DNA of 64,000 nt from Caproicibacter sp047777415 (GTDB taxonomy: Bacteria > Bacillota > Clostridia > Oscillospirales > Acutalibacteraceae): the NCBI GenBank assembly GCA_047777415.1, contig JBKEEO010000002.1, positions 868,001-932,000 on the forward strand, given 5' to 3'. The translations under genes were made by a program, and so were the position numbers. The first letter of the stretch is position 1; each line of letters starts with the position of its first letter. Below are positions 1-8,467 of this stretch, piece by piece. Below the pieces are notes generated by a model that saw nothing but the letters and a program-made list of their open reading frames with translations, did no database searches and was not told the origin of the DNA.

Positions 1-93
1 TTCCAAATCATAAAACGCAAGAATTTGCTCGTCTTCATATACCTTTTTACTCGGGATTTCTCCCGCGGCAATTTTGCAAAACACACAATCCAA
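1..93 (-). CDS. hinT: HIT-family nucleotide-binding protein, N-terminal part
   Basis: Partial gene running off the left edge; only the first 31 codons are present. The peptide has the CVFCKI start followed by AAGEIPSKKVYED, the usual N-terminus of histidine-triad (HIT/HinT) purine nucleoside phosphoramidase-type proteins. The HxHxH motif would lie outside the window. The start is TTG at 93, chosen because AGGAGG at 101-106 sits 7 nt upstream and because family proteins start right at this point. It follows alaS by 44 bp on the same strand with no terminator between, so co-transcription with alaS is likely. Exact physiological role in Clostridia is not established. Confidence 0.8.
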   Translation of the reverse strand, partial: MDCVFCKIAAGEIPSKKVYEDEQILAFYDLE

Positions 94-137
94 GGCAAAT
101 CCTCCTTTGCACCAAATTCCAAAAATTAATTATAAAC

Positions 138-2777
138 TTATTTAATCATATTAGCAACAATTTTTTCCGCGGCTGCAATGGCCTCATCCAGGTTTTCGGG
201 GTGTTTGGTTCCTGCCATGGCACTGTCCGGACGGCCGCCACCGCCGCCTCCGGCTGCTGCGGCAACTTCTTTCACAATTTTTCCTGCGTGCGCGCCCTTT
301 TTCTGAGCATCCGGTGCACAGGCAACCGCTATATTAGCTTTACCGCCCCGAACACAAGCTAACACGGCAACCATATCCGGCGCATGTTCCTTCACACGGT
401 CACACATCAAGCGAAGTACATCCGGATCCGTTCCTTCTAATTTTGCCGCAATAAGACGAATCCCGCCGATGTCTTTTGCCCCCGCAAACAGGCTTTCCAT
501 CCGCATGGAAGCAATTTTGCCGTTGAGCGATTCAATTTCACGTTCTTTTTCTTTTAATTCCGCCGTCATTTGCTGTGCTTTATGCGCAAGGTCCGATGTG
601 TTATTCACTTTCAGCACCGCCGCCGTTTTCCGGAGTTGGCCTTCCATTTCATCGAGATAGCTCAGAACATTTTTCCCAGTCACGGCTTCAATACGCCGAA
701 CGCCTGCTGCAACACTGCTTTCGGAAACGATCTTAAACAAACCGATTTTCGCCGTGTTGTCCACATGGGTTCCGCCGCAGAGTTCCCTAGAAAAATCACC
801 CGCTGAAACAACACGTACAACACTGCCGTACTTTTCGCCGAACAGCGCCATTGCGCCAAGCTTCTTCGCTTCTTCGATTGGCATTTCACGGCAGTCCACC
901 GCAAGTCCGCTGAGAACTTCTTTGTTTACAAGTGCCTCGACCTTTTGTAATTCCTCCTGCGTCAGAGCCGCAAAATGCGTAAAATCAAAGCGCACACGGT
1001 GTTCATCAACCAGTTGGCCCGCCTGCTCCACATGCGTTCCGAGGACTTTGCGCAGCGCAGCTTGCAACAAGTGCGCGGATGTATGATTGCGCATAATAGC
1101 CTGTCTGCGTTCCGCATCGACTTTGGCTGTTACTGTATTACCGGTATGCAGTTCCCCTGCTTTAACAACTGCGTGATGTAAAAAGTTCTTGGCAGGATTT
1201 TTCGTCGTGTTGGAAACCGTCAGAACTGCGCCATCCGACTCCAGGGTTCCGGTATCCCCAATCTGCCCGCCGCTTTCCGCATAAAAAGCGGTTTTATCCA
1301 GAACCACGGCAACCTTATCCCCGGCTGTCGCAGAATCAACGCGGACGCCGTCTTTCAGAATTGCAAGCACTTTGCCCTCTGTTTCCATGGTTTCATAGCC
1401 GACAAAACAGGTTTGAGGCACACCCTCGAGCGCATCGTTTTCTCCGGCCCATGCATCCGCTCCGGCATTTTTACGCGCCGCACGGGCACGTTCTTTTTGT
1501 TCGCGCATCAAGCGCGTAAATTCTTCCTCATCTACGGTAAGACCGCGTTCCGCAGCAATTTCTTTCGTAAGGTCAATCGGAAAACCATATGTGTCGCTTA
1601 AAAGGAACGCCTCTGCTCCGGAGAACACCTTTCCGCCGTTCTTGACCGTTTCATCCAGATACCCTTTGACCAGCGAAAGCCCCTGATCAATTGTTTTAGA
1701 GAAGCTCTCTTCCTCCACACGGAGCAGTTTCACAATCATATCGCGCTTTTCCGCAAGTTCCGGATAAGCACCTTCATTTTCATGGATGACGGTATCCGCA
1801 ATCTGCCACAGAAATGTATCGTGAACACCGAGCAAACGCCCATGACGCGCGGCCCTGCGCAGCAATCGGCGCAAAACATAGCCGCGGCCCTCGTTCGACG
1901 GCATAACCCCGTCACCAATCATAAACACAGTGCTGCGGATGTGGTCGGTAATCACACGCAGAGAAATATCTTTCTTCGGATCCTCGCCGTATTGAACACC
2001 TGTAATTTTGCAAATTTGCTTCATAATGTTTTGGACACTGTCAACAAGGAACAGGTTGTCCACACCCTGCATGATGCAAGCCAGACGTTCCAGCCCCATG
2101 CCCGTGTCGATGTTCGGATGTTCCATCGGCGGGTAATTCCCCTTGCCGTCACTGTCGAACTGGGAAAACACGATATTCCAGAATTCGACATAGCGGTCGC
2201 AGTCGCAGCCAACACCACAAGTTGGCTTGCCGCATCCATACTCTTCACCGCGGTCAAAATAAATCTCTGAACATGGACCACATGGGCCGGAACCGTGCTC
2301 CCAGAAGTTATCCTCCTTGCCAAGACGAACCACACGTTTCGGGTCAAGGCCAACATCATTTACCCAAATATCATACGCCTCGTCGTCATCGAGGTAAATG
2401 GTGACCCAAAGCCGCTCCACCGGAAGTTCCAGCACTTTGGTGCAAAACTCCCATGCCCACGGGATTGCTTCACGCTTAAAATAGTCGCCAAACGAGAAGT
2501 TGCCGAGCATTTCGAAAAAAGTACCATGCCGTGCAGTAATGCCGACGCGCTCAATATCCGGTGTGCGAATGCACTTTTGGCAAGTTGTCACTCGCTTGCT
2601 TGGCGGTGTTACTTCTCCCGTAAAATACTTCTTCATTGGCGCCATGCCGGAATTAATGAGCAGCAGGCTGTTGTCATCTTTTGGAATTAAAGGAAAGCTT
2701 GGAAGCCGAAGGTGCCCTTTCGATTCAAAATACGAAAGATACATCTCCCTTAAGTCATTTAATCCTGTCCATTTCAT
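138..2777 (-). CDS. alaS: Alanyl-tRNA synthetase
   Basis: Charges tRNA-Ala with alanine in the cytoplasm and edits mischarged Ser/Gly. The 879-residue length is typical. The N-terminal class II aminoacylation core begins GLNDLREMYLSYF; the editing domain carries the zinc ligands H565 and H569 (HTSAH) and C667 and H671 (CGGTH); the C-Ala domain ends with the glycine-rich GGGGGGRPD loop near residue 850. An extra Cys-rich insert around residues 181-193 (CGKPTCGVGCDC) is visible in the core, as in many clostridial enzymes. ATG at 2777 is preceded by AGGAGA at 2790-2795. A T-box leader and sigma-A promoter lie directly upstream, so expression should respond to uncharged tRNA-Ala. hinT follows. 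Confidence 0.97.
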   Translation of the reverse strand: MKWTGLNDLREMYLSYFESKGHLRLPSFPLIPKDDNSLLLINSGMAPMKKYFTGEVTPPSKRVTTCQKCIRTPDIERVGITARHGTFFEMLGNFSFGDYFKREAIPWAWEFCTKVLELPVERLWVTIYLDDDEAYDIWVNDVGLDPKRVVRLGKEDNFWEHGSGPCGPCSEIYFDRGEEYGCGKPTCGVGCDCDRYVEFWNIVFSQFDSDGKGNYPPMEHPNIDTGMGLERLACIMQGVDNLFLVDSVQNIMKQICKITGVQYGEDPKKDISLRVITDHIRSTVFMIGDGVMPSNEGRGYVLRRLLRRAARHGRLLGVHDTFLWQIADTVIHENEGAYPELAEKRDMIVKLLRVEEESFSKTIDQGLSLVKGYLDETVKNGGKVFSGAEAFLLSDTYGFPIDLTKEIAAERGLTVDEEEFTRLMREQKERARAARKNAGADAWAGENDALEGVPQTCFVGYETMETEGKVLAILKDGVRVDSATAGDKVAVVLDKTAFYAESGGQIGDTGTLESDGAVLTVSNTTKNPAKNFLHHAVVKAGELHTGNTVTAKVDAERRQAIMRNHTSAHLLQAALRKVLGTHVEQAGQLVDEHRVRFDFTHFAALTQEELQKVEALVNKEVLSGLAVDCREMPIEEAKKLGAMALFGEKYGSVVRVVSAGDFSRELCGGTHVDNTAKIGLFKIVSESSVAAGVRRIEAVTGKNVLSYLDEMEGQLRKTAAVLKVNNTSDLAHKAQQMTAELKEKEREIESLNGKIASMRMESLFAGAKDIGGIRLIAAKLEGTDPDVLRLMCDRVKEHAPDMVAVLACVRGGKANIAVACAPDAQKKGAHAGKIVKEVAAAAGGGGGGRPDSAMAGTKHPENLDEAIAAAEKIVANMIK

Positions 2778-2821
2778 ATCTAATCAGAATCTCCTATCCA
2801 CCTTAAAATAGGCATGATTTG

Positions 2822-3076
2822 CAAAAAAAATAGACTTCCCCGCCCATATGGGACGGAAAAATCCGTGGTACCACCCAAATTGCGCTTTCATAGTAAGTGA
2901 AAGCGCCGCTCTCAATCCCTTAACGCGGGAAACGCCGCGATTCCTCACCGCGAGGCTCCGGGCCGGCCATACACGTCTTATCCGCAGAAACCTTTCAGCC
3001 ACAGGTTTCCTCTCTGCAGCGGAACGTTCGCGTATTCTGCCCTTCCTTGCCTGTCCGATATCACCATTTTTAATAC
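2822..3076 (-). promoter_or_regulatory. T-box riboswitch leader of alaS
   Basis: The leader contains the conserved T-box core GGGTGGTACCACGG (2863-2876, minus strand), which pairs with the 3' end of uncharged tRNA. Just downstream is a terminator hairpin: arms at 2833-2863, about 15 bp with one bulged base and several G-U pairs, followed by a U-rich tract at 2822-2830. The T-box core overlaps the 5' arm, so antiterminator and terminator are mutually exclusive. AGAGAG and GGCTGAAAG elements typical of T-box stem regions lie near 2985-3015. I could not fold stem I by eye well enough to assign the specifier codon; alanine GCN is expected from the downstream gene. Confidence 0.88.
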
Positions 3077-3082
3077 TTATTG

Positions 3083-3111
3083 ATTATAATCCCATTAAAC
3101 AGAAATGTCAA
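3083..3111 (-). promoter_or_regulatory. Sigma-A promoter of alaS
   Basis: Consensus TTGACA (3106-3111) and TATAAT (3083-3088) on the minus strand with a 17-bp spacer. It starts 25 bp beyond the stop of the upstream PBP gene and gives a transcript start near 3076, at the head of the T-box leader. Confidence 0.85.
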
Positions 3112-3135
3112 TCGGATTGGGGTGTTTCTGCAAAA

Positions 3136-4734
3136 CTATCCGAGAACCCGATTTAATACATCCGCGATTTCCTTAAATGCGGGACCGCAGGTGCGTCCGC
3201 CGCCGTTTCCGCCTTCTGCAAAAACAGTTACAACGTATTTTGGATTGTCGTACGGAAAAAATCCCGTAAACCAGGATTCCACCAATTCCTCGCCGTTCAC
3301 ATATTTTCCGGTCTGGGCTGTCGCGGTTTTCGCCCCCGCCCCGCCTGTATCCGGCTTTCCTTCCCGGCTGGTTCCCGCTTCAATGGACGCACGCATAAAT
3401 TCCCGCAGAAGTCTTGCGGTATTTTTTGACATCACTTGCGTTCCCTGATTTTGCGGCGCACGTGCGGTATAATCCAGATGTTCATTGACAATACCTTCAT
3501 AAAGAACCGGTACACGAAACGCGCCGTTTGAAGCTATGGCATTAGTCATTGCCGCAACCTGCAGTGGAGTCGCGGTCAGCTCACCCTGTCCAAAAGAAAA
3601 ATTAGCAAGCGCTCTGGGAACACTTAAGCTCTTTAAGGACGGCAGAACTCCCGAATCCGTGGAAAGGCCCGGCGCAAGGGAGAATGCCTGTCCGAAGCCG
3701 AGGGAACGAACCATATTGAGAAAATTTTCTTGCGGAACTTGCTGCATCAGGTTGACAAAATATGTGTTACAAGAATTTGCAATCGCCTGCTCCATAGTCT
3801 GTTCCCCATGGCTTTCCGAATTATAACAATGAAACACATTTCCATCCACATCAATTCCGCCGGTACATGTATATTTGTAATCTGGTGAAATCCCATACTC
3901 AAGAGCAGCAGCCGCCGCTGCTAGTTTAAAGACGGAACCCACACTGTAAGCCGACACGGCGCGGTTGAGCAGTGGTGAATCCTCGGCATCCAAAACAGAT
4001 GCAACATCATTCTGATTATACGCGGGACGGCTGACCATGGCACGGATTTTACCCGACGGAACTTCTAGAACAACAATGGCTCCTTTTGTCAAATATTTAT
4101 CCGCTGCTTGTTCCGCAACACTCTGGATGTATTTGTCCAACGTAAGGACTACCCCGCTCTTTCCGAGTTCCGTCGTGTCACTGATTTTCTTTTCTTCGCC
4201 CGCCAGAACGCGGTTTAGTGCATCCACTTTATATGTGACGGTGATTCTCCCCTGATTGCTGCTAAGTACGGAATCAAAGGCTTTTTCAATTCCCGCTGCT
4301 CCTTTGCCCGTCCCGTCGAGATAGCCCAAAATATGAACACCGATACCGGAATCCGGATAGCGTTTCTGAATGGTAAAAACATCGATGCCTTTCTGCTGAA
4401 TATTCGAGGGAATCGTCAATGTAAACGGATGACCTTCACTTAATGTTTCATAGACCGTTTTCATTTTATCGTTTGGCAAAATACGGCTAAGTGCAGCGGT
4501 GGTTTCAATTCCCGGCACAACAGCCGCTACATACTCCTTTTCTGCCCCGGTAAGTGCGGACAAATTGCAATCATAAATGGTTCCACGTGTGGATGCAACC
4601 GTCAATTTATAGCTGGATTGGTTTTGGGCTGTCCGTGCAAGCTCTGTACCATTGGATATGCGGTATAATATTAAAACCGACAAGAACATTGTCAGCATAA
4701 ATACGAAATAAAAGCCTATAATTCGTCTACTCAT
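3136..4734 (-). CDS. Class B penicillin-binding protein (D,D-transpeptidase) with KTA in place of KTG
   Basis: Membrane-anchored peptidoglycan transpeptidase, 532 residues. One N-terminal membrane segment (about residues 5-26) is followed by a short dimerisation region and the transpeptidase domain. The active-site motifs are SVFK (267-270, acylated Ser267) and SCN (321-323); the third motif reads KTA (469-471) within AKTATAQTGKY instead of the usual KTG. Related to PbpA/PBP2-type enzymes but shorter than classical 600-700 residue PBP2/PBP3, so elongation versus sporulation role cannot be assigned. It is the last gene of the thyX-to-PBP run. ATG at 4734 abuts a 13-bp hairpin whose 3' arm contains the GGGGGG ribosome site. 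Confidence 0.88.
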   Translation of the reverse strand: MSRRIIGFYFVFMLTMFLSVLILYRISNGTELARTAQNQSSYKLTVASTRGTIYDCNLSALTGAEKEYVAAVVPGIETTAALSRILPNDKMKTVYETLSEGHPFTLTIPSNIQQKGIDVFTIQKRYPDSGIGVHILGYLDGTGKGAAGIEKAFDSVLSSNQGRITVTYKVDALNRVLAGEEKKISDTTELGKSGVVLTLDKYIQSVAEQAADKYLTKGAIVVLEVPSGKIRAMVSRPAYNQNDVASVLDAEDSPLLNRAVSAYSVGSVFKLAAAAAALEYGISPDYKYTCTGGIDVDGNVFHCYNSESHGEQTMEQAIANSCNTYFVNLMQQVPQENFLNMVRSLGFGQAFSLAPGLSTDSGVLPSLKSLSVPRALANFSFGQGELTATPLQVAAMTNAIASNGAFRVPVLYEGIVNEHLDYTARAPQNQGTQVMSKNTARLLREFMRASIEAGTSREGKPDTGGAGAKTATAQTGKYVNGEELVESWFTGFFPYDNPKYVVTVFAEGGNGGGRTCGPAFKEIADVLNRVLG

Positions 4735-4779
4735 AAAAATCCCCCCGTACAGGCTATCATTGCCCGCGGGAGGATTTTT
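4735..4779 (-). terminator. Terminator-like hairpin overlapping the ribosome site of the PBP gene
   Basis: Arms at 4767-4779 and 4735-4747 form a 13-bp stem with one U-G pair and a 19-nt loop. On the minus strand the stem ends in five U residues immediately followed by the PBP ATG, and the GGGGGGA ribosome site lies inside the 3' arm. It begins at the stop codon of the U32 gene. It could act as an intrinsic terminator/attenuator, as a translational block, or both; which one is inference. Confidence 0.6.
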
Positions 4780-6011
4780 TAATCATGATTTATTTTTCTG
4801 CGAAAAATAGTGCCAACCGGAATATCCCGATCCGTTTCAAGTAACACGGTCATAGCGGCATGATTCGCAGTTTCCAGTGGTGTGCCGAATTCGTCATAAA
4901 TCTTTTCCATAGGGAGTAGATAAGGTTCTGCTCCCGGCTCTAACACATCGGCCACATCACCGCGGAAAAAACGATTCCTTTGAGCAAGGACGGTACGGGA
5001 ACCGCTTTTCCCCGTGCAGACCGCAATCACTTCATAATTACGTACATAGCCGCCGTTTTCTAAAACCTGCCCTGGTTCATTGCCAAAATAGAAACCTGTG
5101 CTGTATTCGCGGTGGCTGACTTTATCCAGTTCTTGTGGAATCCATGCGGGTAAATCCTCTTTCGGATGCCGGAGATAATGGTCAATTGCGTGCCGATAAG
5201 CGCTTGTAACCACAGCCGCATAATATGCGGATTTTGCCCGACCTTCTATTTTCAGCGAGCTGACTCCGGCGTCAACCAGTTCCGGAATATGTTCAATCAT
5301 ATTCATATCTCTGGAATTAAGTATATAGGCACCATGTGTATCTTCCGCAATTGGAAAATATTGTCCGGGCCGCTTTTCTTCCATAAGTGCATATTTCCAG
5401 CGGCAGGGCTGTGCGCAATCGCCGCGGTTGGCATCTCTGCCTGTTAGGTAATTTGATAGAAGACACCGACCGGAAAAGGATACACACATGGAACCGTGAA
5501 CAAAAGCTTCCAGTTCCAAGTCTTGCGGAGTATTCTTCCGAATTTGAGCAATTTCTGCAAGAGTAAGTTCGCGGGCCAATACGATGCGCCTTGCACCCAT
5601 CTCATAAAACACGTTGGCCGCTTCAGCATTGACAACGCCGGCCTGCGTTGAAATATGCACCGGCAAATGAGGGAGATAGCGTTGTGCAAGACGAAAGACA
5701 CCGAGGTCCGCGACAATTAAAGCATCAACCTCAGCTTTAGCTGCCTGTTGAAAAAAAACCGGCAGCCGTGCAAGTTCCTCCTGATGTGCAATGGTATTAC
5801 AGGTTAAATACACCTTTACCCCATGCTCATGAGCAAATTGAACCGCTGAAACCAGTTCCTCTTCTCCAAAATTTGGGGAAGCAGATCTCATACCGAATTC
5901 CTTGCCGGCAAGATAAACCGCATCCGCACCAAAGCGGACTGCCGCTTCTAACCTTTCACGGTCACCGGCAGGGGCCAAGAGTTCAGGACGGTATAATTTT
6001 TGTACAGTCAT
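4779..6011 (-). CDS. U32-family peptidase-like protein (TrhP/YrrO type, tRNA hydroxylation)
   Basis: 410 residues starting with the family opening ELLAPAGDRERLEAAVRFGADAVYLAG. The U32 signature is present at about 168-205 (EAFVHGSMCVSFSGRC... GDCAQPCRWKY) with cysteines 176, 183, 199 and 203, which in this family are proposed Fe-S ligands. Homologues TrhP/YegQ and YrrNO are known to be needed for prephenate-dependent 5-hydroxyuridine formation at tRNA position 34; older annotations call them collagenase-like proteases. The start overlaps the mltG stop by 4 bp, so the two are translationally coupled. Only a single U32 gene is seen here rather than a yrrN-yrrO pair. Confidence 0.88.
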   Translation of the reverse strand: MTVQKLYRPELLAPAGDRERLEAAVRFGADAVYLAGKEFGMRSASPNFGEEELVSAVQFAHEHGVKVYLTCNTIAHQEELARLPVFFQQAAKAEVDALIVADLGVFRLAQRYLPHLPVHISTQAGVVNAEAANVFYEMGARRIVLARELTLAEIAQIRKNTPQDLELEAFVHGSMCVSFSGRCLLSNYLTGRDANRGDCAQPCRWKYALMEEKRPGQYFPIAEDTHGAYILNSRDMNMIEHIPELVDAGVSSLKIEGRAKSAYYAAVVTSAYRHAIDHYLRHPKEDLPAWIPQELDKVSHREYSTGFYFGNEPGQVLENGGYVRNYEVIAVCTGKSGSRTVLAQRNRFFRGDVADVLEPGAEPYLLPMEKIYDEFGTPLETANHAAMTVLLETDRDIPVGTIFRRKINHD

Positions 6012-7294
6012 CGCAGCCCCGCTTTCTTTAGGTTTGCCTGATGTTCACTGGCAGTTTTTGCATAATAGGGATTCCCGTCCTCGTCATGACAAAAATAATA
6101 ATATTCTGTCGAGGCGGGATCCAACGCCGCTTCAATTGCATCCATCCCGGGATTGCAGATTGGTCCCGGAGGCAGACCTTCCACCGTATATGTGTCGTAT
6201 CGGCTCTGAAAAGTGTCGCGTATTTCTTCCGGAACAAGGGATAGCTTTCGGTATGGGTAATAGATGGTTGGATCTGAGTTCAAATGCAGCAAATCCTCTC
6301 TTTCACTTTTTAGGCGATTGTGGAATACGCTGGACACGATATACATATCTTCCTTATCTGCCGCTTCTGCCTGAATCATGGAAGCAAGCGTAAGCATCTG
6401 GTCAACTGTCATTCCTTTGTCTTCTGCCTGCTCACGGATTTGCTTTGTCAGCTTCCGGTTACAGTTGCGGACCAGTTTATTGACAGCCTGCTCCGGGTCT
6501 TCATTTTTATAGAACTCATACGTATCCGGGAACAAATATCCTTCCAACTGATAATAGCGCTCGGAAGCATTTGTAATCTGTTGCAGCATTTCATATGTTT
6601 CGTCCAGGCTTCCGCTGTTAAAGACCGCCTTTGCGTCCTCTGCGGAACACACACCATTCTTTTCCATGAGTTCCGCAACTTCCAAAGCATTCATTCCTTC
6701 CGGAAAGGTCAGTTTCACCGTATCCACACGGCTAGAATAGGATTGCAAGGTATTAATGAGGGCTTCGTAATCCATATCGGAGCGGATTTGAAAACTTCCG
6801 CCGCGGTACTGTTCCGGCGCCTTGGTTAATTTTGCGTACAGCCGGAAAAAATCCCTGTTTTTGATAACTCCGTCTTGATATAATATCTGAGCTACCTGAC
6901 TTTCAGTGGCATTCTGAGGAATATCAACTGTCACATCAAAGTCTTCCCGTCCAACTGCCAGCATGTCGTTAACCCCGGAAACCAAATACCGCCCAAGGAG
7001 GAGCGAAACGAATAAAACCATAATGAACCAGACAAATCGGAAAAAGCGTTTGTTCTTCCGTCCCTTTTCGCGATTACGCAGCCGATGCAGCTGCAAATAC
7101 CTTTTCTGAGCCGCAGCTCCGGCATTCGCGCCATTGAAACTGCCGATTGCGAAATCGGTATCGCTCGCCATGCCCGAACCATGACTGTAGATATCCTGAC
7201 TGGAATCATTCACTATATCATCTTTTATCTGAACCCGGAAATTTTTTACTTTTTCCCGATGCGCACGTTTCGCCCGCTGTTCATCATCCTTCAT
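6008..7294 (-). CDS. mltG: Endolytic murein transglycosylase MltG
   Basis: Cleaves nascent glycan strands at the outer face of the membrane and so sets glycan length. 428 residues: a hydrophilic cytoplasmic N-terminus of about 84 residues (longer than in E. coli, common in Firmicutes), one membrane segment at about 86-104, a LysM-like subdomain, then the YceG catalytic domain. The catalytic glutamate is E310 in SMIQAEAADKED, followed by the VSSVFHNRL family motif. ATG at 7294 has an AAGGAGGG ribosome site. The order folate cyclo-ligase-mltG-U32 protein is common in Clostridia. Confidence 0.93.
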   Translation of the reverse strand: MKDDEQRAKRAHREKVKNFRVQIKDDIVNDSSQDIYSHGSGMASDTDFAIGSFNGANAGAAAQKRYLQLHRLRNREKGRKNKRFFRFVWFIMVLFVSLLLGRYLVSGVNDMLAVGREDFDVTVDIPQNATESQVAQILYQDGVIKNRDFFRLYAKLTKAPEQYRGGSFQIRSDMDYEALINTLQSYSSRVDTVKLTFPEGMNALEVAELMEKNGVCSAEDAKAVFNSGSLDETYEMLQQITNASERYYQLEGYLFPDTYEFYKNEDPEQAVNKLVRNCNRKLTKQIREQAEDKGMTVDQMLTLASMIQAEAADKEDMYIVSSVFHNRLKSEREDLLHLNSDPTIYYPYRKLSLVPEEIRDTFQSRYDTYTVEGLPPGPICNPGMDAIEAALDPASTEYYYFCHDEDGNPYYAKTASEHQANLKKAGLR

Positions 7295-7315
7295 ATGCGC
7301 CCTCCTTCCCGCAAA

Positions 7316-7876
7316 TCAGGCGTTTTTTCCCGAAATTCTGCGAATATATTTTTCTGTGACAAGAATATCCACCGGACGGTCGTAATACCCATGCGGAAGC
7401 TCCCATTTCATACACTTGGCATAGCATAATCCAACGGTAGTTCCCTGATATCCGGATAAAAAACGATCGTAATATCCTTTGCCGTATCCCAGCCGATACC
7501 CCTGAGAGTCAAAACTAAGGCCGGGCACAATGCAAATGCTGTTTTTCTGGTTTTTAACTAGCCGAGATTTGGACGGATCCGGCTCTAACACCCCATAAGT
7601 ACCGCTGACTAATTCGTCCAACGAGTTAATCTCGTAAAATTCCATGCCAATTGTCTCCGGAATGCAGAGCGGAACTGCAACCTTCTTGCCGGACTCCAAA
7701 GCCGAACAAATTAACGCGGTGGTGTCCACCTCTATCTGCTTGCTGACATAGGTAAAAATCACCCGTGCTTTAGCATATTCCCTAAGGGAAAGCACTCGGC
7801 TGAAAATTGCATCGTCCTGCCGTGCCTTTAGCTCCGGGTCCATCCGTTCTCGGTATTGCCGAATTTGGGCACGCAA
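7316..7876 (-). CDS. 5-formyltetrahydrofolate cyclo-ligase
   Basis: Converts 5-formyl-THF to 5,10-methenyl-THF with ATP, returning this storage form to one-carbon metabolism. 186 residues with the substrate/ATP motif GYGKGYYDR at 130-138 and the preceding VPGLSFDSQGYRLG typical of the family. Start uncertain: TTG at 7876 has only a weak ribosome site, and the open frame extends upstream into the end of the DJ-1 gene (encoding YKRSEKN), where no better start codon is obvious. 21 bp before mltG. Confidence 0.9.
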   Translation of the reverse strand: MRAQIRQYRERMDPELKARQDDAIFSRVLSLREYAKARVIFTYVSKQIEVDTTALICSALESGKKVAVPLCIPETIGMEFYEINSLDELVSGTYGVLEPDPSKSRLVKNQKNSICIVPGLSFDSQGYRLGYGKGYYDRFLSGYQGTTVGLCYAKCMKWELPHGYYDRPVDILVTEKYIRRISGKNA

Positions 7877-7901
7877 ATTTTTTTCACTTCTTTTATATTT
7901 C

Positions 7902-8441
7902 TCACACGCATTGAACCTTTTCTTTCATTTCATCTGATTTCTGTTTACCAAAAAGAATTTCTACTAATTTTAATCCAAACGGCAGCGCAACTCCGGCTCC
8001 GCGTGCAGTTATAATGTTTCCGCTGACGCAAACCGGGTCGGTTTTGACTTCAGCTCCCTTGAGTTCTTGCTCATATCCGGGATAACAAACAGCGCAATGG
8101 CCGGAAAGCACACCCATATGTCCTAAAATAGAAGGGGCTGCGCAGATAGCTGCAACCTTTTTGCCATTTTCCACACAATAGTCAATACTATTCCGTACCG
8201 CTTGCGACTGCTCCAAATTTTTTGTTCCAGGCATTCCACCGGGTAAAATAATCATTTCTATATCCTGAAGGTCAATCTGCTTCTCGTCCAAATCAGTGGT
8301 TATTTCAATTCCGTGTGAACCTGTGATTTGGCGTCCGCCAATCCCGACTGTTTTAATTTGGGCACCGGCGCGGCGCAGTAAATCAAGCGGGGTAATCGCT
8401 TCCACTTCTTCAAATCCTTGCGCAAGGAATAAATAAATCAT
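7902..8441 (-). CDS. DJ-1/PfpI (ThiJ/YajL) family protein
   Basis: 179 residues with the DJ-1 fold signatures: IYLFLAQGFEEVEAITPLDLLRRAG at the N-terminus (conserved Glu near 14), LPGGMPGT at 67-73 and the nucleophile elbow with C100 in AAICAAPSIL. Family members act as glyoxalase/deglycase-like or chaperone proteins; the actual substrate here is unknown. ATG at 8441 with AAGGAGG. Lies between a GNAT gene (26 bp upstream) and the folate cyclo-ligase gene. Confidence 0.9.
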   Translation of the reverse strand: MIYLFLAQGFEEVEAITPLDLLRRAGAQIKTVGIGGRQITGSHGIEITTDLDEKQIDLQDIEMIILPGGMPGTKNLEQSQAVRNSIDYCVENGKKVAAICAAPSILGHMGVLSGHCAVCYPGYEQELKGAEVKTDPVCVSGNIITARGAGVALPFGLKLVEILFGKQKSDEMKEKVQCV

Positions 8442-8467
8442 ACGATTTCCTCCTTAAATTAAATTTC

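Noticed and set aside
230..270. Low-complexity CCGCCGCCTCC-like run
   Set aside because: It encodes the normal glycine loop of the AlaS C-terminal domain, not a repeat element.
754..1181. Long open frames on the plus strand inside alaS
   Set aside because: They are antisense shadows with no ribosome site and no recognisable protein; the same applies to open frames opposite most genes here.
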